Shown one piece after another: positions 35,719 through 44,587 of a stretch of DNA of 64,000 nt. The notes under the pieces are model-generated. The model was not told the origin of the DNA, did no database searches, and saw only the letters and a program-made list of their open reading frames with translations. The stretch's first letter is position 1, and each line of letters opens with the position of its first letter. The stretch comes from Vibrio mediterranei. GTDB taxonomy: Bacteria > Pseudomonadota > Gammaproteobacteria > Enterobacterales > Vibrionaceae. The stretch covers positions 124,001 through 188,000 of the forward strand of contig NZ_FLLQ01000005.1 in the NCBI RefSeq assembly GCF_900088415.1, given 5' to 3'. Position numbers and translations under genes: made by a program.

Positions 35719-36680
35719 GTAGAACTTGGCTAGTCCTTATCTCGACGACCCTCGCACTGTCTGTTTTCAGTTTGTTAGTAGGAGTCGCTGACTTATCGTT
35801 GTCGCAAATAACCGTAACAGCCTTCAAAGGTGGCGAGTACGATTTCGTTGTCAATCACTATCGACTTCCACGCCTCTTCCTCGCCATTGGTGTTGGCGCT
35901 GGATTAGGAATCTCCGGAGCGTTGGTCCAAGGCGTGATCCGCAACCCTCTCGCCTCACCAGATTTAATCGGCGTAAGTGCTGGTGCTGGGTTTGTTGCCA
36001 CACTTTTGTTGACAGTATTCCCCAATGCACCAGTTTGGATGCTGCCAGTTGCCGCAATGATTGGTGGCGTATCTGTGGGGTTATTGCTGATCATCATCGC
36101 GCGCTCAGTTCAACTACCACCAGCCAGAATGGCACTCACTGGAATTGCTATCAGTGCCTTTCTTGCTAGCGGCATCGATTATTTGCTAGTGGTACACCCC
36201 ATCGAGATCAATACTGCAATGATTTGGCTCACCGGCAGTCTATGGGGACGAGGCTGGGAGCAGATGCCTTATATCTGGATGGGGCTTGCGATCTTACTGC
36301 CTCTTTCATTGTGGCTCGCATGGCGACTAGACATTATTGGTCTTGGCGATGAATCTGCCATTTCCCTTGGTGTCGAACTTAACAAAGTACAAGCCATAGC
36401 GCTGATTTGCGCCGTCATGCTTGCCAGTTTGAGTGTGTCTATCGCCGGAACGATAAGCTTTGTTGGTCTTCTTGCACCGCATCTCGCTAGGCTACTGTTC
36501 GGACATAATCATAAAGCTTTGCTGATGGGCTCCGCTGTGATTGGTGCACTTCTTGTCCTTACTGCCGATACCATCGCTCGAGGGATCTCGCCGCCGATCG
36601 AACTTCCTGCGGGCGTTCTAACCTCTGTCATTGGCGCACCCTATTTCATCTTCCTACTCAAACGTTACAAGGGCTGGTAA
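35715..36680 (+). CDS. fecD: FecD-type iron ABC transporter permease
   Basis: A 321-residue FecCD-family permease, second half of the heterodimer. Signatures GALVQGVIRNPLASPD (about 73-88) and GTISFVGLLAPHLARLLFGH are present. It overlaps fecC by 4 bases and fecE by 1 (TAATG), showing tight translational coupling. Length equals E. coli FecD (318). Confidence 0.92.
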   Translation: MSRTWLVLISTTLALSVFSLLVGVADLSLSQITVTAFKGGEYDFVVNHYRLPRLFLAIGVGAGLGISGALVQGVIRNPLASPDLIGVSAGAGFVATLLLTVFPNAPVWMLPVAAMIGGVSVGLLLIIIARSVQLPPARMALTGIAISAFLASGIDYLLVVHPIEINTAMIWLTGSLWGRGWEQMPYIWMGLAILLPLSLWLAWRLDIIGLGDESAISLGVELNKVQAIALICAVMLASLSVSIAGTISFVGLLAPHLARLLFGHNHKALLMGSAVIGALLVLTADTIARGISPPIELPAGVLTSVIGAPYFIFLLKRYKGW

Positions 36681-37444
36681 TGCTGTCTGTCGAGAAATTG
36701 AACGTTGCCTATGGCAACAACACTATTATTGAAAATCTGAATTTGACGATTCCGAAAGGCAAAATTACTGCGCTTATTGGTCCTAATGGATGTGGAAAGT
36801 CCACGTTATTGAAAACGTTAGCTCGGATAAACAAGCCTAAATCTGGAAGAGTCCTACTTGATTCTACGCCCTTAGATGAGTACGGCTCTAAGTCGTTGGC
36901 CAGACGTCTTTCTATGCTCCCACAAACCCATACCAGCCCGGAAGGCATCACGATTCAAAAACTGGTGGAGTATGGTCGCGCGCCTTATACCTCTCACTGG
37001 GGCAAATTGTCCCCTGAAGATAAAGCGATTGTAGCTAATGCAATGCAAGCAACTGGTGTAGATACACTTGCACAAAGCCCAATTGATGCGCTCTCTGGAG
37101 GTCAAAGACAACGTGCTTGGATCGCAATGATCGTCGCTCAGGATACTGAAATTGTGATGCTTGATGAGCCAACGACTTATTTGGATCTATCTCATCAAAT
37201 TGAGCTCATGCGGATGATGCAAGATATGCATGCACAAGGAAAAACGGTGATTGTGGTACTGCACGATTTAAACCAAGCCTGTCGTTACTGCGACCATTTG
37301 GTGGTGCTAAAGCAAGGGCAACTCGTAACCCATGGCACTCCAAAAGACGTGTTTACCCAATCGTTATTAAAAGAAGTCTTTGACCTTGATGCGTTGGTGA
37401 TTGAAGACCCTATTTCTGGTTCACCTATGTGTGTAGCACGATAA
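36680..37444 (+). CDS. fecE: FecE-type iron ABC transporter ATPase
   Basis: A 254-residue ABC ATPase with Walker A GPNGCGKST (about 34-42), Q-loop MLPQTHTSPEG, signature LSGGQRQRAWIAM, Walker B VMLDEPTTYLD and H-loop VVLHDLNQA. It drives the FecCD permease. The length agrees with E. coli FecE (255). No terminator is seen after it; the next gene, a TonB receptor, has its own Fur box. Confidence 0.93.
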   Translation: MLSVEKLNVAYGNNTIIENLNLTIPKGKITALIGPNGCGKSTLLKTLARINKPKSGRVLLDSTPLDEYGSKSLARRLSMLPQTHTSPEGITIQKLVEYGRAPYTSHWGKLSPEDKAIVANAMQATGVDTLAQSPIDALSGGQRQRAWIAMIVAQDTEIVMLDEPTTYLDLSHQIELMRMMQDMHAQGKTVIVVLHDLNQACRYCDHLVVLKQGQLVTHGTPKDVFTQSLLKEVFDLDALVIEDPISGSPMCVAR

Positions 37445-37488
37445 TTATATCAATAGGTTATAGATCGCCATTCGTTAATAATAATAAC

Positions 37489-37507
37489 GTTATTGATAAC
37501 TATTATC
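37489..37507 (+). promoter_or_regulatory. Fur box upstream of the TonB receptor gene
   Basis: GTTATTGATAACTATTATC matches 15 of 19 positions of the Fur consensus and sits about 50 bases before the receptor ATG. The surrounding AATAATAATAACGTTATT repeats may widen the site. Confidence 0.8.
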
Positions 37508-37559
37508 AAAAGCATTAATATCGCCACCCTAATGAGAAACACAGTGGTAATCAGGACAC

Positions 37560-39734
37560 ATGGCAAATCAAACTGGGAAGAAAGTCGTCTCCCTTTCGCT
37601 TCTCGCTCTGTCAATCGGACAAGCATTTGCGACAGAAGAAGTAAACGAATCACAGCCAACAAACAAACAAAAAACTGACGAAAATATGGTCGTTACTGCG
37701 ACCCGCTATAGTCAAGATACAGATAAAATTCCAGGCTCAGTTCATGTCATTTCAGAAAAAGAACTGGAACAACAAACTGCGGTATCCGATGACCTAACCA
37801 GTGTTATCGCCAACCTAGTTCCGGGCATGACGCCAAGTCGACAAAAGCTCTCTACCCAAGGTGAAAACCTTCGTGGACGTACTGCACTTATTATGGTTGA
37901 TGGTGTTCCGCAAAATAACCCACTTCGCAATGGTAACCGTAACGGTTACACCGTAGATTCTTCAATGCTTGAGCGTGTGGAAGTGGTTCAAGGGGCAAGT
38001 GCCGTACAAGGTAACGGCGCCACTGGCGGTATCATTAACTACGTGACAAAAAGTGCTAAACCAGGCGACCATTGGAAGCAGACCGTTGGAACACGTGTAA
38101 CCTCAAACCTAAAGGAAGATGGTACAGGTGGTAAAGTCTATTACAATCTAAGTCAGTATGACGAAGATTACGATCTCTTTATTGGCGGTGCGTGGGAGCA
38201 ACAAGGGTTGTATTACGATGGTAATGGCAACCCAATCGGCATGAACTCTATCCAAGGTGAAACGCAAGATTCCAATGCCACAAACTTTCTCGCTAAAGGC
38301 GGCTATAACTTTGATGGCGGCAATCAACGCGTCAGCTTCAGTGCTAGTCGCTACCAACTAAAAGGCAACCAGAACTACGTTAGTGTTCCTGGCGACTGGC
38401 AAAATGGCATTCCGGGAACCGTAGTTCCGGGTACGCCTTCTGGCGATCCTACGTCAAACTATGCGGAACTGTATAACTTTGGTTATGACCACTATGACTT
38501 CTTTGGTGGCGAGCTGAAATTCCAAGCCTTTTACCAAGACTTTGAAGCGGTATTTGGTGAAGCATCATGGTGGCCCACCGCAAGCAAACAATACGATCAA
38601 GGCGCTATCGTATCGACCAAAAAGGGCTTTAAGCTAAGTTATGTCAAAACCGATCTTCTAGGTTTGGATGACAGCTGGGTCGTTGGTCTAGACGGTCTGG
38701 AAGATACCACTAAGCAAAAACTCACTCAATCTGGTAAAGATGTAACTCCAGATATGATGTACCAGAGCTTAGCTCCCTTTGTTCAGGGCGATATGCTAGT
38801 CACCGATTCTCTACGCCTTTCAGGTGGTGTTCGCTTTGAGAATACCAAAGTAACGGTTGCAGATGGTCAAACCTTGTGGGGCTATGGTAACGCAGGGCAT
38901 CGTCAGGTTGATATTATTGGCGGAGAGCAAAACTTTTCTCAAGCCGTCTTTAATGCTGGCGCTGTTTATGACTTTACGCCAAACATCAGTTCATTCGTTG
39001 GCTTTAGCCAAGGCTTCGGCTTGCCAGACATTGGACGCGTACTGCGTGGTAACTGGATCGGAGGCCCAACCGTCGTTGCTCCTGTAGGCGGTGCACCTAT
39101 CGACTTCAACACCATGCCGGCGGTGAAACCTGTTGTAACGGATAACTACGAAGTGGGATTAAGCTACAGCGATGACAAATGGTTTGTTAGTGGTAGTACT
39201 TATATGTCTATCGCTAAAGATGGTGCGAACCTAAGCCTAAACAGCGGCGGTACTTATGATGTTGTGCGCCAACGCACCGATATTAAAGGTTACGAGTTTA
39301 CCGCGACCTACAATATTTTGCCTACTACACAGATTCAGGCACTGTATGCTCACGTAGAAGGTCAAGTAGATACCAATCAAGATGGCTCGGTGGATAGCGA
39401 CATGGATCTTAAGAACCTGTCTCCTGATCGCCTATTGATGGCGGTCAACCACAGCTTCTCTGACCGTTGGAATGGTCGCCTACAATACAACCATATGTTC
39501 TCTCGAAGTAAAGAGAAAAACGATGCCGGTAGTGCACAGCAGTTTGACGGCTATGGCTTGATGGATGTGTCTATGTTCTACGATATGCAGCGTTACGGTC
39601 GTATCAGTGTCGGTATTGAAAACCTATTGAACGAGCAGTACATCAACTACTTTAGCCAGATACGCCACCACAATGCGTATTACTTCTCTGGCCGTGGTCG
39701 CACATTCAGTCTAGGTTACGAAATCGATTTTTAA
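37560..39734 (+). CDS. TonB-dependent outer-membrane receptor for ferric citrate/carboxylate siderophore
   Basis: A 724-residue receptor: signal peptide (cleavage after AFA, about 22), TonB box region (DENMVVTATRY, about 42-52), plug domain (about 60-170, ending in the ERVEVVQGASAVQGNGATGG segment) and a 22-strand barrel ending in GYEIDF with a terminal Phe. It resembles FecA-type receptors, but goes straight from signal peptide to TonB box, so it lacks the N-terminal signalling domain and no fecIR genes are nearby; control is probably by Fur alone. Placed after fecBCDE instead of before it. AGGA precedes the ATG. Confidence 0.88.
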   Translation: MANQTGKKVVSLSLLALSIGQAFATEEVNESQPTNKQKTDENMVVTATRYSQDTDKIPGSVHVISEKELEQQTAVSDDLTSVIANLVPGMTPSRQKLSTQGENLRGRTALIMVDGVPQNNPLRNGNRNGYTVDSSMLERVEVVQGASAVQGNGATGGIINYVTKSAKPGDHWKQTVGTRVTSNLKEDGTGGKVYYNLSQYDEDYDLFIGGAWEQQGLYYDGNGNPIGMNSIQGETQDSNATNFLAKGGYNFDGGNQRVSFSASRYQLKGNQNYVSVPGDWQNGIPGTVVPGTPSGDPTSNYAELYNFGYDHYDFFGGELKFQAFYQDFEAVFGEASWWPTASKQYDQGAIVSTKKGFKLSYVKTDLLGLDDSWVVGLDGLEDTTKQKLTQSGKDVTPDMMYQSLAPFVQGDMLVTDSLRLSGGVRFENTKVTVADGQTLWGYGNAGHRQVDIIGGEQNFSQAVFNAGAVYDFTPNISSFVGFSQGFGLPDIGRVLRGNWIGGPTVVAPVGGAPIDFNTMPAVKPVVTDNYEVGLSYSDDKWFVSGSTYMSIAKDGANLSLNSGGTYDVVRQRTDIKGYEFTATYNILPTTQIQALYAHVEGQVDTNQDGSVDSDMDLKNLSPDRLLMAVNHSFSDRWNGRLQYNHMFSRSKEKNDAGSAQQFDGYGLMDVSMFYDMQRYGRISVGIENLLNEQYINYFSQIRHHNAYYFSGRGRTFSLGYEIDF

Positions 39735-39755
39735 TCGCTGACAACACAGAGCAAT

Positions 39756-39787
39756 AAAAAAGCCCGCTTCAATGAAGCGGGCTTTTT
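39756..39787. terminator. Bidirectional terminator between the receptor gene and add
   Basis: AAGCCCGCTTC-AAT-GAAGCGGGCTT between A- and T-runs. Confidence 0.95.
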
Positions 39788-39803
39788 ACATTCGAACCTG
39801 CAA

Positions 39804-40793
39804 CTATACAGCTAATAGCTGTTGCTTAATCGCATCGTCAGTAAAAGCAGCATTAACGCTATTGCGATAGATATGCATATAGTCTTCTTCGGACAATCCA
39901 AACTGCTCAATCACCAACTGAACTTCTTTCGTCATTGTCGTATTCGATACGGTGCGATTATCAGTATTGATGGTGACTGGAATACCACGCTGACGGAAAT
40001 CCTCAATCGGGTGTACCGTCATGCTTTCCACCGCTTTTGTCTGTACATTACTGCTCGGACACGTTTCTAACGCCACTTGTTTTTCATGCACTAAGTCAAA
40101 CGCTTGTTGATGAGTGGCGATATGAATGCCATGTCCCACACGCTCTGCACCTAACATGGTAATGGCATCGTAAACGTTCTGCCCTTCGCCTTGTTCACCA
40201 GCGTGAATCGTGACGTTCAAACCCTGCTCTTTTGCATATTTCGCAAACGGAACAAATTTCTCACAGAATCCAAGCTCTTCTCCACCCGCGAGGTCAAATG
40301 CGGCTACTCCTTTACCTAGGTACGCAGCACCAACATCAATAACATCATTAATCTCATCGGTTGGCATATGGCGTAGCAAAGACAGAATAATGTTGCCTTT
40401 AATGCCGTGTACTTTTTCTGCTCGTTTCATACCAGCCACTACTGAGCTGATGATTTCTTCAATATTCAGACCTTGCTCTCTGTGTAATAGAGGGCCAAAA
40501 CGAACTTCCATATACTTAACATTTTCAAGTGCCGCATCTTCATAGACTTCAAAGGCGATACGTTCCAAGGCTTCTTTGGTCTGCATCACAGATAAAGGTA
40601 GATCAAAACGCTTTAAATACTCGAGTAAGTTTGGGCACGTCTCAGGGGCAATCATCAAGTCACGAACAACTTCAATATCCTGAGAGGGAATATCAACACC
40701 TTGGATAGAGGCAAGTTCGATGATGGTTTCAGGTCGCACGCTGCCATCTAAGTGACAGTGAAGGTCGATTTTGGGTAGTTGTTTATAGTTCAT
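39804..40793 (-). CDS. add: Adenosine deaminase
   Basis: A 329-residue zinc amidohydrolase that converts adenosine to inosine. Motifs: [13 protein letters not shown] (metal His pair near the N-terminus), [11 protein letters not shown] (catalytic Glu), [23 protein letters not shown] and [12 protein letters not shown] (metal Asp). This is the true adenosine deaminase branch, unlike the adenine deaminase at 16515-17522. The open frame begins at 40814, but the GAGAGG site lies 5-6 bases before the ATG at 40793, so that start is used. No purine riboswitch is in its leader. Confidence 0.93.
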   Translation of the reverse strand: MNYKQLPKIDLHCHLDGSVRPETIIELASIQGVDIPSQDIEVVRDLMIAPETCPNLLEYLKRFDLPLSVMQTKEALERIAFEVYEDAALENVKYMEVRFGPLLHREQGLNIEEIISSVVAGMKRAEKVHGIKGNIILSLLRHMPTDEINDVIDVGAAYLGKGVAAFDLAGGEELGFCEKFVPFAKYAKEQGLNVTIHAGEQGEGQNVYDAITMLGAERVGHGIHIATHQQAFDLVHEKQVALETCPSSNVQTKAVESMTVHPIEDFRQRGIPVTINTDNRTVSNTTMTKEVQLVIEQFGLSEEDYMHIYRNSVNAAFTDDAIKQQLLAV

Positions 40794-41167
40794 CGTTACC
40801 TCTCTTGGAATCATTGATAAGCCTCATTCTTCCATTTACTCACTCCGGCTCCATGCAGAAAGGCGACAAGTGTATGCACTTGTTACATAAACATACATGA
40901 GCCACGTCGAAGAGCTCAAGGAAATGGAGAGCATTTATACTGATTAATCTAATACAAAGCCACCTCAACTGCCTATTTTTTAGTGAGATAGTTCACTTTT
41001 TTGCGGTTAAACGTTTGCTTTTGAAAAGTGGAGTTCACAGATATTCATGCTCCACACAACCAGACAGTTCCCACACAATTCACGACATTTCCTACACAGA
41101 CGTCAGATTCGAAACTCTTTAGAGTACGCCCCGAAACAATTTACAAGACTATTGAACAGGTATCAGA
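40794..41167. other. Divergent intergenic region between add and an outer-membrane protein gene
   Basis: It holds both promoters. Visible elements: inverted repeat ACAAGTG-N4-CACTTGT (40866-40883), CACTTTT/AAAAGTG arms (40994-41000, 41024-41030) around GGTTAAACGTTTGCTT (41005-41020), whose right half fits the PurR consensus. No RNA gene was recognised. Confidence 0.45.
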
Positions 41168-41740
41168 ATGAAAAAAGCAGTGGCACTCATTTTAACAGGT
41201 CTATTTGCAACTAGCGCATTTGCAGGCGCAACTGACTCAGGTTTTTACGTGGGTGGTGGTTTTGGTTTAATGGAAAGTAAACTTGAGAACCAAGATAAAT
41301 CTATTTTCCCTACATTTGATGGTGAGCGTTCATGGCGTATCTATGGCGGTTATGCATTTAACCGTATCGTATCACTAGAGGGTGGTTATACTAATTACGG
41401 TAGTCTGAGCAATAGTGATCTTAAGGGTCTAAAAATCACTCCTTCTGCAGCATCTTTAGCGGCTAACCTTGGTTACACATTCGACAACGGTATTCGACCG
41501 TTTGCCACGGTAGGTTTGTCTCGAGTAAATGCTGAAGCTAAATATAGCAACCACTCAAAAAGTGATTCAGCAACAGGCTTCCGTTATGGTATCGGTGTTG
41601 AATATATGCCAGCTCAAATCGATGGTTTGGGTGTACGCCTAGCGTATGAAGCTGATGCGTTCAACGTAGATATGGGCGGTTTTGACACTGATACGTTTAC
41701 CGTTGGTTCTCTATACCTAGGCGCATCATACAAATTCTAA
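41168..41740 (+). CDS. Small outer-membrane beta-barrel protein (OmpA/OmpW-like fold)
   Basis: A 190-residue protein with signal peptide (cleavage after AFA, about 19) and an eight-stranded barrel pattern of alternating hydrophobic residues: GFYVGGGFGL, SWRIYGGYAFN, SLEGGYTNYG, AANLGYTFDN, PFATVGLSRV, FRYGIGVEYM, VRLAYEAD and a final LYLGASYKF with terminal Phe. No peptidoglycan-binding domain follows. It is probably a structural or adaptive porin-like protein; its role is unknown. A terminator follows closely. Confidence 0.88.
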   Translation: MKKAVALILTGLFATSAFAGATDSGFYVGGGFGLMESKLENQDKSIFPTFDGERSWRIYGGYAFNRIVSLEGGYTNYGSLSNSDLKGLKITPSAASLAANLGYTFDNGIRPFATVGLSRVNAEAKYSNHSKSDSATGFRYGIGVEYMPAQIDGLGVRLAYEADAFNVDMGGFDTDTFTVGSLYLGASYKF

Positions 41741-41775
41741 GCGATCCAAAACACGTCAGTTAGCTTAACAACGAT

Positions 41776-41806
41776 CAAAGCCACTTCCCTCGAAGTGGCT
41801 TTTTAT
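41776..41806 (+). terminator. Intrinsic terminator of the small barrel gene
   Basis: AAGCCACTTC-CCTC-GAAGTGGCTT followed by a T-run. Confidence 0.93.
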
Positions 41807-41887
41807 TTATATCGACCTAAAAAGACCAACCCGCTTTGAAGATAGATGTAGCCCCACTTCAATCAACCTGAAGAATCTGACTAACGC

Positions 41888-42115
41888 CTACACTTCCGGC
41901 CCAGCCTTCATTTTCGACAATAAAATCCACGCTGGAGTAACACCCAGATAGCGAAACCGAGTATTGGGGAAGAAGAAACGGTCATAGTCATCTACTGAAA
42001 AATATATAGGTGACGAATGTGGTGTGCCTATATTGGGCTCATCTGGACCTTTCTTTGCCCGTACTTGACCTAACTTAACGTGAGGCAAGCTTCCATTCTT
42101 TGCCAGACCCTGCAT
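41888..42115 (-). CDS. Doubtful small open reading frame
   Basis: A 75-residue frame in a stretch with no other gene. The protein (rich in Pro, Lys and aromatic residues) has no signal peptide or motif I recognise, and there is no ribosome site before its ATG. It could be a decayed gene or a chance frame. Divergent from the IclR gene. Confidence 0.2.
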   Translation of the reverse strand: MQGLAKNGSLPHVKLGQVRAKKGPDEPNIGTPHSSPIYFSVDDYDRFFFPNTRFRYLGVTPAWILLSKMKAGPEV

Positions 42116-42214
42116 TTATCAACTAATGAGAATGAGCCGCAAGATTTTTGTTTCCTTTCTTATTCAGTAGGAATATAAATTGCGTAATTGGTTTTGATAA
42201 TAGATAACACAGAT

Positions 42215-42949
42215 ATGGGAAATACACAGCAACCCACTACTCAGGTTAATGAAAAGCCACTGCAACTTTTAATGCAAGTTGCCGTGTCTGATATGCCTGT
42301 TTCAGCAAAAGATTTAAGCATTCAACTCGGCGTTCCTCTCAGCAGTCTTTACCGTCATATAAAGCTGCTTAAAGAGTGGAATCTTATTGAAGAGAGTCCA
42401 CACGACAAAACACTGATTGTTGGTCCAGCTGCTCTGATGTTGATGCACAGCTATCAGTCGAGTACACACAACCTAGAAGCAATAGAGAGCATATTGTTCC
42501 GATTACAAAAGCAGACTGGTGAGATGTCAGCTTACATGGTACCAGTTGGCTATCGTGCTCTATGTGTTAGCTTGCAAGAGAGTGCGCAAGCACTTCGCTG
42601 CAGCTATGTAAGAGGACAGAGCCAACCTTTGCTTCGCGGGGCTTCATCTAAAGTGATGCTGGCTTATTTACCAGAATCTCGTTGCGAAAAAATACTGCGT
42701 CATTTTGGTGAACATGAAAACGTCACTGATTGGAATAAGGATCTGGAGCAGATTCGCCGTCAGGGATTTGCCATCAGTACGTCTGAGTTCGACCCCGGGG
42801 TAACGGGCATCAGTGCGCCAGTAATGAAGGGCTCGAAATTAATTGGTGCTGTTTCCATTATGGCTCCTGCCTATCGTGTAGAAGCCAACAAGGACAGATT
42901 CATTCTACATGTATTGCAAGCAGCAAGGGCGCTGCCACCAGAAAGGTAA
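42215..42949 (+). CDS. IclR-family transcriptional regulator
   Basis: A 244-residue regulator: winged HTH at about 10-70 (SAKDLSIQLGVPLSSLYRHIKLLKEWNLI) and an IclR effector domain (about 85-240) containing RGQSQPLLRGASSKVMLAYLP and GVTGISAPVMKGSKLIGAVSI. Family members usually control catabolic genes and bind small acids. A TTG opens the frame at 42188, but the ATG at 42215 is preferred. The arginase-like gene starts 6 bases after its stop, so they form an operon and the regulator may respond to whatever that protein handles. Confidence 0.88.
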   Translation: MGNTQQPTTQVNEKPLQLLMQVAVSDMPVSAKDLSIQLGVPLSSLYRHIKLLKEWNLIEESPHDKTLIVGPAALMLMHSYQSSTHNLEAIESILFRLQKQTGEMSAYMVPVGYRALCVSLQESAQALRCSYVRGQSQPLLRGASSKVMLAYLPESRCEKILRHFGEHENVTDWNKDLEQIRRQGFAISTSEFDPGVTGISAPVMKGSKLIGAVSIMAPAYRVEANKDRFILHVLQAARALPPER

Positions 42950-42955
42950 TTCATC

Positions 42956-43810
42956 ATGCTCAACGTCTTCAAACAAATCTGGAAACGTCGTTATCATCCT
43001 GCTTTAGAGAGCCAACTTTCCGTATTCACGGTATCGGAAGCTATCAAGCCTATGAATAATGCCCAGTTTGAAGACGCTGACTCCCTCCTAGAAACCGCCT
43101 ACGACTGGCTAAGCTTACAACAAAATTCTCATTCAATGAGAAAAATTGGCCATTATCCGATTCTGGGTAGTTACTGCTCCGAAAGACCTTACTTCGAAAG
43201 CCCGGTTGCGAAACGCGACTTCACTGGTCAACTCAACCAACAACTTGCGGTTGGTGCAATGCCGCTCATCATTACCAATTGCCACGAAACCTTGCTCGAC
43301 ATTATTCCCAATCTACTGATCGACAAAGATGAAATTGGTATTGTAAACATCAACGCAGAATTGCTACTCGATCAATGTCTTGATGTCACAGTCGGTTCAT
43401 TGCTGCATTTCGCACTTAACCGATATAATGAGTGCCGCGCTTTTCATATCGGCATCGACAATAATCGCTGCAACAAAAAACAGTTAGAGTACGCGGAAGA
43501 TATGGGATGTGATTGGCTTCTTTCAAATGAAGTGGTGTACAGAAATCGAGCAATGATAAAAGAGCAGCTTGCGCGATTTATCAGTCACTGCGACAGACTG
43601 GTTGTAACCATCGATCTGCCTTCTATTTCGAGACACAACTCAAACCTAGAGAAGCACAAGCTCGATGTGGCTATGGTATTGCGAGTACTACGCCAGTGCT
43701 TGGCTTCAGATAAGGTTCTACTAGTACAGCTTGTGGGTGCTAAGGAACAACACATTTACTCTAAACCAACCCAGCTTCTTGTCCAAGAAACAGGGCTGTT
43801 CTTTTCCTAG
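42956..43810 (+). CDS. Arginase/ureohydrolase-fold protein with degenerate metal site
   Basis: A 284-residue protein whose layout follows the arginase/agmatinase/formimidoylglutamase family, probably nearest HutG: GSYCSERPYFESPVAKRDF where substrate enters, VGAMPLIITNCHETL, IGIVNINAELLLDQ and RLVVTIDLPSISRHN. The manganese motifs are eroded: GGDHS has become TNCHE (His110 kept), DAHxD has become NAELL, and SxDxDxxDP has become TIDLPSISR (only Asp220 kept). Without most ligands, hydrolase activity is unlikely; a sensing or structural role is inferred. It is co-transcribed with the IclR regulator. No signal peptide. Confidence 0.7.
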   Translation: MLNVFKQIWKRRYHPALESQLSVFTVSEAIKPMNNAQFEDADSLLETAYDWLSLQQNSHSMRKIGHYPILGSYCSERPYFESPVAKRDFTGQLNQQLAVGAMPLIITNCHETLLDIIPNLLIDKDEIGIVNINAELLLDQCLDVTVGSLLHFALNRYNECRAFHIGIDNNRCNKKQLEYAEDMGCDWLLSNEVVYRNRAMIKEQLARFISHCDRLVVTIDLPSISRHNSNLEKHKLDVAMVLRVLRQCLASDKVLLVQLVGAKEQHIYSKPTQLLVQETGLFFS

Positions 43811-43822
43811 ATATATCAATCG

Positions 43823-44449
43823 TTATACCTGATAGCGAGCCAAGAAGAGCTCAGCAGTAGATAGCGCAAGTTGCTGAGCAACTTCGTCGGTCAACGTGTC
43901 CGTCATTCCCATTAATTGTGGCCAGAAGCAACTACCTTTAATTATGCTATGCAACTGAACGCTTGCCACACTAATATCTGGAATAGTCAGTTGTTGTTGA
44001 TCATTCTTGTGCTCTAACCATTTGTATAAGGCAGTTTCTTGCTTCGACATTTTGTCCGCTTGGGCTTTCAGTTCCTCTGGTCGATAAAAGTAATGTCCAA
44101 ACGCAACCTTCGACAAATCAATATAAGCAGGATTGTTCAAGATGCCTATCTCATGCGACAGTAAATAGACTAGCTGCTGTTTGAGATCCATCGACGCCAA
44201 AGGTTGCAAGTCAACATCCATCATAGATTGTCGCCACAAATCCGATAGCAAACTCATAACTAATACTTCTTTTGACTCGAAATGATTATATACCGTTCGT
44301 TTCGACACACCGGCCATCGCCGCGAGTTTATCCATACTAGTATTATGTACACCAAACTCGTGAAACGCGTGTTTAGCTGCCTCAATAATAGCCTCGCGCT
44401 TCATTTCGCTTCGCGTTTTTTTCTTTTCTGTCATTGGGTTACTCGACAA
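43823..44449 (-). CDS. TetR/AcrR-family regulator
   Basis: A 208-residue TetR protein with HTH at about 20-65 (TSMDKLAAMAGVSKRTVYNHFESKEVL) and a ligand domain with TetR_C-like helices (about 90-200). It is divergent from the MBL-fold lipoprotein gene, and the 139 bases between them hold overlapping palindromes and direct repeats (44474-44528) that look like its operator. It should therefore repress itself and the lipoprotein operon. The ligand is unknown. Convergent with the arginase-like gene with 12 bases between the stops. Confidence 0.9.
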   Translation of the reverse strand: MSSNPMTEKKKTRSEMKREAIIEAAKHAFHEFGVHNTSMDKLAAMAGVSKRTVYNHFESKEVLVMSLLSDLWRQSMMDVDLQPLASMDLKQQLVYLLSHEIGILNNPAYIDLSKVAFGHYFYRPEELKAQADKMSKQETALYKWLEHKNDQQQLTIPDISVASVQLHSIIKGSCFWPQLMGMTDTLTDEVAQQLALSTAELFLARYQV

Positions 44450-44473
44450 CTCAAATTTTTCTTCCCGTATTTT

Positions 44474-44528
44474 ACACTAATCAGTTTACTTTTCACATTT
44501 TAAAAGTAAACTACACTGGTTAGTTTAC
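44474..44528. promoter_or_regulatory. Composite TetR operator
   Basis: Direct repeats ACACTAATCAGTTTAC (44474-44489) and ACACTGGTTAGTTTAC (44513-44528); palindromes AGTTTACTTTT-N8-AAAAGTAAACT (44483-44512) and GTAAACTA-N7-TAGTTTAC (44506-44528). The AGTTTAC half-site occurs three or more times, so several dimers may bind. Confidence 0.75.
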
Positions 44529-44587
44529 AAAAGACTTCAGCTATCGCTCTCATTACAGCCAGTCTTTTAATCGCGATAGGAAATATC

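Noticed and set aside
39804..41167. A purine riboswitch upstream of the true adenosine deaminase gene
   Set aside because: The leader was read for the purine aptamer core (GATATGG loop and TCTACC) and neither is present; only the 17632-17698 element has it.
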